Source: Luteipulveratus halotolerans
GTDB lineage: Bacteria; Actinomycetota; Actinomycetes; Actinomycetales; Dermatophilaceae
Direction of reading: 5' to 3'
Assembly: GCF_001247745.1 (NCBI RefSeq)
Contig: NZ_LAIR01000002.1
Coordinates: forward strand, 2,976,001-3,040,000
Length of the DNA: 64,000 bases
Shown one piece after another: positions 25,777 to 31,711 of the stretch (positions are counted from its first letter, which is position 1; every line of letters starts with the position of its first letter). The notes beneath the pieces are model-generated. The model was not told the DNA's origin. It made no database searches and saw only the letters and a program-made list of their open reading frames with translations. A program made the translations under genes and the position numbers.

Positions 25777-26514
25777 TCATCCGTACCTGACACCGTCTGC
25801 GTCCCATCTTCCCCGGGTACCTGTGAAGCGGGCAATCCATGCGGTCGCAGGATTTCGTGTCAGATCGGCGAGGCTTCCTCGCTGCGTGATGCGCCCTGCG
25901 TCAAGGACGATCACCTCGTCAGCGAGCACCTCGACGTCTTCACGGTCATGTGTGACGAGGATCGTCGGACCGGCGAACTGGCGGAGACGCAGACCGAGGT
26001 CGGCACGGGCGGCATCCCGGAACTCCACGTCCAGCGCCGCGAGCGGCTCGTCGAGGAGCAGTGCCTTCGGCTCGGATGCGAGGGCACGGGCTAGCGCTAC
26101 ACGCTGAGCTTGCCCGCCGGAGAGTGCACTGGGGTAACTCTCTGCCAGGTCCGCCATTCCGAAACGAGACAGCCAAGGGTCTGCGCTGCGCCGGGCGGCG
26201 GACCAACGCCCACCGCGGACTTTGGCTGAAAAGGCGACGTTCTCGCGCACCGTGAGGTGAGGAAAGAGGAGCAGGTCTTGAAACATGACGCCGATCCTTC
26301 GCTGGTCAGCAGGAAGACCGGCCAGATCCCTGTCCCCCAGTCGAATCGTGCCGTGGGACTCGGTGAAGCCGGCGATCGCCGCGATGGCGCTGGACTTTCC
26401 GGCACCGTTCGGTCCGACGACGGCGAGCACACTTCCGGGATCCGCTTTCAGCTCCACGACTACGTCGAAGGCGGGGCGTGGGATACGTGCGGAGACGGTG
26501 AGCTCGAAGGTCAT
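25777..26514 (-). CDS. modC: Molybdate-type ABC transporter ATPase, short form without TOBE
   Basis: 245 residues. Walker A GPNGAGKSS, Q-loop VMFQDLLLFPHLTVRENV, signature LSGGQAQRVALARALA, Walker B ALLLDEPLAALD and the switch in ILVTHDREDVEVL are all intact. It ends at about residue 245 and lacks the C-terminal TOBE domain found in the host copy at 10-11 kb. The ATG overlaps the stop of the truncated modB. With no modA and only part of modB, it cannot form a transporter unless it pairs with the host ModB. Confidence 0.9.
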   Translation of the reverse strand: MTFELTVSARIPRPAFDVVVELKADPGSVLAVVGPNGAGKSSAIAAIAGFTESHGTIRLGDRDLAGLPADQRRIGVMFQDLLLFPHLTVRENVAFSAKVRGGRWSAARRSADPWLSRFGMADLAESYPSALSGGQAQRVALARALASEPKALLLDEPLAALDVEFRDAARADLGLRLRQFAGPTILVTHDREDVEVLADEVIVLDAGRITQRGSLADLTRNPATAWIARFTGTRGRWDADGVRYG

Positions 26515-26813
26515 GCGGTGCCTGGCAGCCATCGGTCGCGGAGTGCGAGGAGCACACCCAGTGATACCGCGAGCAGGACGAGTGCGAGGGCGATCGCGGT
26601 GTCGGGGTCCGAGTTCATCGCGAGGTACGAGGCGATCGGGAGTGTGCGCGTCACGCCGGGGAAGGAGCCGGCGAACGTGATGGTCGCGCCGAACTCGCCG
26701 AGCGCGCGGGCGAAGCACAGCACCGCGCCGGCGGCGATTCCAGGCGCGGTCAGCGGAACCGTCACGAGGCGGAAGATCTGCCACGGGCTGGCGCCCAGGG
26801 AGGCGGCGGCTAG
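26511..26813 (-). pseudogene. modB: Molybdate ABC permease, 3' fragment cut at the island edge
   Basis: The frame LAAASLGASPWQIFRLVTVP ... ARALGEFGATITFAGSFPGV ... LRDRWLPGTA is the last 100 residues of a ModB, containing the EAA loop. The upstream two thirds and any modA are missing because the sequence changes to the host hairpin repeat at 26814. A longer open frame across the joint is an artefact of the fusion. Confidence 0.9.
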
Positions 26814-27685
26814 TCGGCACTCCATGCACTGCCGGACAGACGGTTTTCGTCGAGGGAGAGGTGACGGCGGGCGGTGCGGATCCGTGATCGCAGGCCGGTG
26901 AGGCGTTCGAGGGGCAGGAACGCCAGCAGGCACACCACGGTCGGGATGAAGTGGATCGACAGCAGCAGATACGTCGAGACGTGGAAGCCGAGCCAGAAGA
27001 CCACGACGGCGTACAGCGCCCGCCCGCGCAGCCAGAGCATCACCGGCGACAGCAGCTCGGCCACGAACACGATCCACTGGAACACGTAGGTCAGCCAGGG
27101 CAGGTCGACCAGCCAGTCCGACAGGAACGACCCGCGGCGCGTCAGCGCCCACACCAGCACCGCGGACGACGCCCAACCCCAGCCCGCATCAAGGACTTTC
27201 GCGATTGCGGCGAGGAAGTACGTCGCCACCACCGCCACCTGGATGATGCGCAGCGTCCAGCCCGCGGAGTCCGACGTACGCCGGTCGCTCGCCAGCGCGC
27301 GCCCCACCAGTGGCAGCACGCACAGGGCCACGACGAGCGCGAAGTGGTCGTGGTTGATCTTGGAGTAGGAGTAGGCGTTGCTCAGCCAGTCGAGCATGCC
27401 GGCGGCGCACACCCAGCCGGCGAGCCGCGGCAGCCGACCTGACATCGCGACCAGCGCGGAGGCGATGACCACGACCCGCAGCACCTGCACGTACGCCGGC
27501 GACGGCTGCGGCAGGTGGAGCAGCTCACGGAAGGGCAGCGGCTTGTAGAGCTCGGCGGGCACGTCACCGTGGCCGATCGGGAACGCCGTCAGCACCAGCA
27601 CGTCGAGCAGCACCACGGCGTAGACGAACCGGCGTAGCCAGGCCACCCGTCCGAGCGGCACCTGTGGGAAGAACCAGCCGGTCAT
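26810..27685 (-). CDS. HTTM-domain membrane protein
   Basis: 291-residue polytopic membrane protein of the HTTM group, which is related to vitamin K-dependent gamma-carboxylase membrane domains. Typical segments are DWLSNAYSYSKINHDHFALV, DAGWGWASSAVLVWALTRRG, and FVAELLSPVMLWLRG near the end. The ATG overlaps the stop of the upstream partner gene. The last residues (NRLSGSAWSAD) are a translation of the hairpin repeat, and the TAG is formed by CTAG at the island joint. The authentic C-terminus may therefore have been shorter or different. Reaction unknown. Confidence 0.82.
   Translation of the reverse strand: MTGWFFPQVPLGRVAWLRRFVYAVVLLDVLVLTAFPIGHGDVPAELYKPLPFRELLHLPQPSPAYVQVLRVVVIASALVAMSGRLPRLAGWVCAAGMLDWLSNAYSYSKINHDHFALVVALCVLPLVGRALASDRRTSDSAGWTLRIIQVAVVATYFLAAIAKVLDAGWGWASSAVLVWALTRRGSFLSDWLVDLPWLTYVFQWIVFVAELLSPVMLWLRGRALYAVVVFWLGFHVSTYLLLSIHFIPTVVCLLAFLPLERLTGLRSRIRTARRHLSLDENRLSGSAWSAD
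26814..26841 (+). repeat. Hairpin repeat HR, copy 4 (right part; left part at 15781-15797)
   Basis: The sequence CGGCACTCCATGCACTGCC plus GGACAGAC and GGTTTTCG reproduces the right two thirds of the repeat. The matching left part, ending ACGAAACTCGT, is at 15781-15797. The 11-kb island separates them. Confidence 0.9.
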
Positions 27686-28134
27686 GGCCGCACCACCCAG
27701 CTCGCGAGGGTCGTCCGCTGCGTGCTGACGACCTTGGAGTCGCGCAGCGTGCTCACCGTGTCGACGAGGTGGACGCGGGTGAGTCGCGGCCGGTCGGGGG
27801 CGTACGACGCCCACATGTCGGCGATCGCCTGCAACCGGCGCGGCTCCGCCTCGATGCGGCTCGCCTGGCCCTCGATCTCGGCCCGCTCGAGCCCGATGCC
27901 GCCGCCACCGAGCGGGACCTCGACGTGCGCGCCGGCCGTGTCGTCGGCCTCGATGCCCAGCGAGTGGATCTGGCCGTTCGGGTCGACCTTGAACGCGAAC
28001 TGCGTCATCGGCGCGAACGGCCACGAGCGGTCGTTCTCGCCGAACGTGCCCGCAGTGACTCCGCCCGCGACGAGCAGCAGCACGGCCACCCGCCACGCCC
28101 TGCCGACCCGGGACAGCCCCGTCTCCCCCGTCAT
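27682..28134 (-). CDS. HTTM-partner protein with one N-terminal membrane segment
   Basis: 150 residues starting MTGETGLSRVGRAWRVAVLL, an anchor or signal segment, followed by an outside domain (SWPFAPMTQFAFKVDPNGQI ... RLQAIADMWASYAPDRPRLT). The stop overlaps the HTTM start (ATGA), and such pairs are common in actinobacteria. It probably forms a complex with the HTTM protein at the membrane. An ATG 11 codons upstream is less likely because the signal segment then sits too deep. Function unknown. Confidence 0.8.
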   Translation of the reverse strand: MTGETGLSRVGRAWRVAVLLLVAGGVTAGTFGENDRSWPFAPMTQFAFKVDPNGQIHSLGIEADDTAGAHVEVPLGGGGIGLERAEIEGQASRIEAEPRRLQAIADMWASYAPDRPRLTRVHLVDTVSTLRDSKVVSTQRTTLASWVVRP

Positions 28135-28232
28135 CCGCGCCCCTTCGTCCGTTGTCGCGCCGGGCACACGGTACGCCGGTCGCCGGGCTCACCGGTCGCC
28201 CAGCGGTCGGCGCCCGGCGGTTCGGAAGGCGA

Positions 28233-29018
28233 TCAGTGCCGTGGGCGCGGGTAGTGGGCGTAGGTCTGCGCCGCGGCACGGTGGAATCCGTCGGGCAGGC
28301 CGGTCTCGCGCATCGCCATCGCGATCTCGTCCATCTCACCGACCCAGCGCCATCCCTTGGTCGCCGCCGAGCGCTCGGCGGACACGACCTGGTCGCCGAG
28401 CTGAGGCAGCGAGTGCGCCCACTCGGCGAGCAGGTCGTCCTCGACGCCTTCGGCGCGGGCGAGCTCACGAGCGGTCAGCAGCAGCGCACCGGCGCCCTTG
28501 GTCCAGGCGGCGTACGCCATCTTCAGGGCCGAGGCCGACCCGATACCGCCCTCGACCACTCGCGCCTCGAGAGCGGTCCCGGCGAACAGCTCGGCCACGA
28601 GCCCGCTCCCGTCCCCGGACAGGTAGATGCGGGTGCCGCCGCCGTTGACGGGCGGTGACCCGATGAGGGCACCGTCGACGAACCGCGCGTGGGGTACGGC
28701 CGCCGCGACCCGGCGTACGGTGCCGGGCGACACGGCGTTGGCGTCGACGTAGATGCCGGTGAACGCCGCCGCCTGGGTCGCGGTCTCGAACGCCGCGTGC
28801 GGTGGGCACACCGACACCACGACGTGAGCGTGCTCGACGAGCGCTGCGACCGTGCCGAGGTCGACCAGACCAGCCTCGTCGGCCCTGGCCCGAGTCGCCT
28901 CGCTCCGGCCCGCGGAGGCCCACACGACCTCGACGCCGCCGCGCACGAGTGCGGCCCCCACCGCCGCGCCCATCGCCCCGGGGTGGAGGAGCCCGACCGT
29001 GAGGGGTGCCGCGTCCAC
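28233..29018 (-). CDS. NAD(P)-dependent 6-phosphogluconate dehydrogenase-like oxidoreductase (DUF1932)
   Basis: 261 residues. The N-terminal Rossmann motif is VGLLHPGAMGAAVGAALVRG (GxxGxxG pattern); VSVCPPHAAFETAT and DANAVSPGTVRRVAAAV follow as in beta-hydroxyacid dehydrogenases. The C-terminal helical block SALKMAYAAWTKGAGALLLT contains the conserved catalytic lysine of the family and belongs to the DUF1932 type. The substrate is not evident. It reads away from the HTTM pair with about 100 bases between. Confidence 0.9.
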   Translation of the reverse strand: MDAAPLTVGLLHPGAMGAAVGAALVRGGVEVVWASAGRSEATRARADEAGLVDLGTVAALVEHAHVVVSVCPPHAAFETATQAAAFTGIYVDANAVSPGTVRRVAAAVPHARFVDGALIGSPPVNGGGTRIYLSGDGSGLVAELFAGTALEARVVEGGIGSASALKMAYAAWTKGAGALLLTARELARAEGVEDDLLAEWAHSLPQLGDQVVSAERSAATKGWRWVGEMDEIAMAMRETGLPDGFHRAAAQTYAHYPRPRH

Positions 29019-29059
29019 GCCACCATCCTGCCCACCGACCGCGACGCGCGCGGGCGAAC

Positions 29060-30136
29060 TCAGGGATTCTTGCGAGACCCGAGCTCAGATCGGATGGCCG
29101 CGACAAAGGCGTCGATGTCGGCCTCGGTGGTGTCGAAGCCGCACATCCAGCGCACCTCGCCGGCGGCCTCGTCCCAGAAGTAGAACGGGAACGTCTTCAT
29201 CAGCCGCCGGGACACCTCGACGGGCAGCACCGGGAAGACCGAGTTCGCCTGCACCGGTCGCGCGATGGTCAGGCCCGGCAGGTCGCGTACGGCGTCGGCG
29301 AGCCGGCGGGCCATCGCGTTGGCGTGCCGGGCGTTGCGCAGGTAGAGGTCGTCGCTCAGCAGCGCGATCAGCTGGGCCGAGATGAACCGCATCTTGGACG
29401 CCAGCTGCATCGAGGTCTTGCGCAGGTACTTCGCACCGCGGACCGCGTCGGGGTTGAGGACGAGCACCGCCTCGCCGACCATCAGACCGTTCTTGGTGCC
29501 GCCGAACGAGAGGATGTCGACGCCGACGTCGGTGGTGAACGCACGGAACGGCAGCTCGAGGGTCGCGGCGGCGTTGGACAGGCGCGAGCCGTCGACGTGC
29601 AGGACCCAGTCGCGGTCGTGGGCGTAGTCGGCGATCGCCTTGATCTCGTCGGCGGTGTAGGCGGTGCCGAGCTCGGTGGTCTGGGTGATCGAGACGACCC
29701 GGGGCTGGGCGTAGTGCTCGTCGCCGGTCTTGTCCTGCGGGAGCGTGTCGAGCAGCGCGGGTGTGAGCTTGCCGTCCGGGGTGTCGACGGTGTGCAGCTT
29801 GAGACCGCCGACGTGCTCGGGCGCACCGCCCTCGTCGACGTTGATGTGAGCGGTCGAGGCGCACACCACGGCCTCCCAGCGAGCAGTCACCGACTGCAGC
29901 GCGATGACGTTGGCGCCCGTGCCGTTGAAGACGGGGTACGCCTCCGCGCGCTCGCCGAAGTGCTCGCGGAACACGCGCTGCAGCTCGGCGGTGTAGACGT
30001 CGTCGCCGTACGCGACCTGGTGGCCGCCGTTGGCCCGCACGATCGCCGCCAGCACCTCGGAGTGGATGCCGGAGTAGTTGTCGCTCGCGAAGCCGCGCCG
30101 GCTCGGGTCGTGCAGGGGGTTCAGCTCATCAGTCAC
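29060..30136 (-). CDS. Threonine aldolase family PLP enzyme (low-specificity L-threonine aldolase type)
   Basis: 358-residue fold-type I PLP enzyme that cleaves beta-hydroxy amino acids, such as L-threonine or L-allo-threonine, to glycine and aldehyde. The opening GFASDNYSGIHSEVLAAI replaces the usual SDTVT motif. The PLP aspartate is in WVLHVDGSRLSNAAAT and the PLP lysine in SFGGTKNGLMVGEAV. The GTG at 30136 (TDELNPLHDPS) is the best start; an in-frame extension upstream reaches the DinB gene and looks non-coding. It ends close to the reductase gene. Confidence 0.92.
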   Translation of the reverse strand: MTDELNPLHDPSRRGFASDNYSGIHSEVLAAIVRANGGHQVAYGDDVYTAELQRVFREHFGERAEAYPVFNGTGANVIALQSVTARWEAVVCASTAHINVDEGGAPEHVGGLKLHTVDTPDGKLTPALLDTLPQDKTGDEHYAQPRVVSITQTTELGTAYTADEIKAIADYAHDRDWVLHVDGSRLSNAAATLELPFRAFTTDVGVDILSFGGTKNGLMVGEAVLVLNPDAVRGAKYLRKTSMQLASKMRFISAQLIALLSDDLYLRNARHANAMARRLADAVRDLPGLTIARPVQANSVFPVLPVEVSRRLMKTFPFYFWDEAAGEVRWMCGFDTTEADIDAFVAAIRSELGSRKNP

Positions 30137-30167
30137 GTGCTCGATGCTCTCAGTCTTGTCGGGTGGC

Positions 30168-30716
30168 TCACTGACCGGTGCGGCCGTCGATGACCTCACG
30201 CATGAGGTCGGCATGGCCGCAGTGACGGGCGTACTCCTCGATCATGTGCACGAGCACCTCGCGCAGCTCGATCGTGTCGTCGTCGCCGAGCGGCACGGTG
30301 AGGCCGAGGTCGGTCTGGCCCTCGACGTACGCCTCCGCCGCCGCGACCTCACGCTCCCAGCTCTCGCGGGCATCGGCCACGACCGCCGGGTCGGCGACCG
30401 CGCCGTTGAAGTCGAGGTCGTCGTCCTGCTCCGACCAGTAGATCCGGTCGACCTTCTGCTGCTGCAGGACGCGCACGAACCAGTTGTGCTCGACACGGGC
30501 CATGTGGCGCACCAGGCCGAGCAGCGACATCGTCGACGGTGGCACCGCTCGACGTGCGAGCTGCTCGGCGTCGAGGCCCGTGCACTTGATCTTGAGCGTG
30601 AGGCGGTAGTTCTTCAGGTAGTCGACGAGGGCGTCACGCTCGCCGTGGGTGGCCCGCATCTCGCGCGGGCCGGTCTCGCCGTCGGGCCACAGCCCGGTGA
30701 AATCGGTGTCGGTCAT
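30168..30716 (-). CDS. DinB/DUF664 family protein
   Basis: 182-residue four-helix-bundle protein. The metal-binding histidines are in LGLVRHMARVEHNWFVRVLQ and HMIEEYARHCGHADLMREVI, the DinB triad. Homologues in actinobacteria can be mycothiol-dependent metal enzymes (mycothiol S-transferase or maleylpyruvate isomerase-like). The organism makes mycothiol, judging by mscR at 61-62 kb. The specific role here is unknown. The gene follows the SDR by about 40 bases on the same strand. Confidence 0.9.
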   Translation of the reverse strand: MTDTDFTGLWPDGETGPREMRATHGERDALVDYLKNYRLTLKIKCTGLDAEQLARRAVPPSTMSLLGLVRHMARVEHNWFVRVLQQQKVDRIYWSEQDDDLDFNGAVADPAVVADARESWEREVAAAEAYVEGQTDLGLTVPLGDDDTIELREVLVHMIEEYARHCGHADLMREVIDGRTGQ

Positions 30717-30757
30717 GCCCTCACCGTCGCGTTGATCCGCCTGAGCCGCAACGGGTT

Positions 30758-31711
30758 TCAGCGGATGTCGAGGACGGCACCGTTGAGCTCGCTCGCCGGT
30801 TTGCTCCAGAGCGCGACGAGCGCGTCGGCGACGTCGTCGACATGGCTGAAGCCCTTGAACTTGGCCTCGGGCTTGGCCTCACGCATCGCCGGCGTCAGCA
30901 ACGCCATCACCCGTACGACGACCGCGGCCGCGTCGGAGTCCTTGAACGAGTCGGCGACCGCCTTGGTCCACACCTCAGTGGCGGCCTTCGCCGCGGCGTA
31001 CGACGCGTTGGTGGCCGACGGCTTGTCGACCTGCACGCTCGACACGATCGCGAGGCGGCCCTGCGGCGAGGCCTTGATCGGGTCGTGCAGTGCACGCGAG
31101 GCGTGCTGCAGTGTGCGAATCAGGCTGTCGTGCAAGGCATCCCAGTCGCCGAGGTCGGACTCGACGATGCCCTTGCCTCCACGCCAGCCACCCACGAGGT
31201 GCAGCAGTCCGTCGACGCGGCCGTACTCGGAGGCAAGCTCGTGACCCCACGCGAGCGTGGCCGGCTCGTCGAGCAGGTCGACGACCGCGGTGACGACCCG
31301 GCCCGGCCCTTCGACGTCGGCAGCGGCGGCCTCCAGCTTGGCGGGGTCGACGTCCACGGCCACGACCGTGGCCCCGGCGGCGACCAGCCGGCGTACGACG
31401 GGCGGACCCGCCGCACCCGCGGCCCCGGTCACGACGACGACCAGACCCGACATCCCGCCGGTCGTCCCGCCGGTGGAGTCCGACGTCCCGCCGGTCGAGT
31501 AGGACGGAGCGCTAGCGGAGTCCGTATCGAGACCCGGTGCCTGCGAGGGAGACTCGGCGTCCGCGGCTACGGAGGTCTCGATACGGCTCGCCCTGGGGGG
31601 CTCGCCTACTCGACCGGCGGAATCGGGCTCGCCTACTCGACCGGCGGAATCGGGCTCGCCTACTCGACCAGCGGAACCGGGCTCTCCCGAAGGTGTGGTG
31701 TCGTTGCTCAT
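30758..31711 (-). CDS. Short-chain dehydrogenase with repeat-derived N-terminal extension
   Basis: The catalytic SDR begins around residue 86 (MSGLVVVVTGAAGAAGPPVV) with a degenerate TGxxxGxG motif. VVAVDVDPAKLEAAAADVEG, the catalytic serine region LAIVSSVQVDKP and YAAAKAATEVW (YxxxK) follow. The first 85 residues are low-complexity, made mostly of the nonapeptide VGEPDSAGR and STGGT-like units encoded by repeat R2. An AAGGAG lies just before the ATG at 31711, and that ATG overlaps the stop of the upstream DUF6421 gene, so the long form is probably made. A restart at the internal ATG would give a normal 230-residue SDR. Confidence 0.85.
   Translation of the reverse strand: MSNDTTPSGEPGSAGRVGEPDSAGRVGEPDSAGRVGEPPRASRIETSVAADAESPSQAPGLDTDSASAPSYSTGGTSDSTGGTTGGMSGLVVVVTGAAGAAGPPVVRRLVAAGATVVAVDVDPAKLEAAAADVEGPGRVVTAVVDLLDEPATLAWGHELASEYGRVDGLLHLVGGWRGGKGIVESDLGDWDALHDSLIRTLQHASRALHDPIKASPQGRLAIVSSVQVDKPSATNASYAAAKAATEVWTKAVADSFKDSDAAAVVVRVMALLTPAMREAKPEAKFKGFSHVDDVADALVALWSKPASELNGAVLDIR
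31491..31674. repeat. R2 repeat cluster inside a coding region, with 27-bp tandem units
   Basis: An inverted R2 copy (CCGGTCGAGTAG ... GTATCGAGACC) spans 31491-31534. A direct copy starts at 31574 (GGTCTCGATACGG). Then come 27-bp tandem units GGCGGAATCGGGCTCGCC+TACTCGACC at 31616-31642 and 31643-31669, with a partial third. Twenty-seven is a multiple of three, so all units stay in the SDR frame as nine-residue repeats. Confidence 0.9.

Larger units (their letters stand above)
15798..26813. mobile_element. Acquired 11-kb island with CTAG at its junctions
   Basis: The left flank 15781-15797 ends in the left side of hairpin repeat HR, and 26814 onward supplies the rest. Joined, they give a copy of exactly the same length as that at 12530, differing only in three bases at the joint. 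CTAG stands at 15798-15801, 19421-19424, 20547-20550 and 26810-26813. Inside are four kinds of IS and genes cut at both edges (a tetR lacking its start, a modB lacking its start). This is direct evidence for insertion; the exact mechanism is inferred. Confidence 0.88.

Noticed and set aside
15798..26813. Integrative conjugative element or prophage
   Set aside because: No site-specific integrase, relaxase, portal or capsid gene; the tRNA-Thr is 11 kb away and not disrupted. IS-mediated acquisition explains the edges.
26511..27176. A continuous frame fusing the modB fragment to sequence across the island edge
   Set aside because: The upstream half is the antisense of the HTTM gene plus the translated hairpin; the fusion is accidental.
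31589..31674. Tandem 27-bp repeats as a possible CRISPR array
   Set aside because: Units abut with no unique spacers, stay in the reading frame and have no cas genes nearby.
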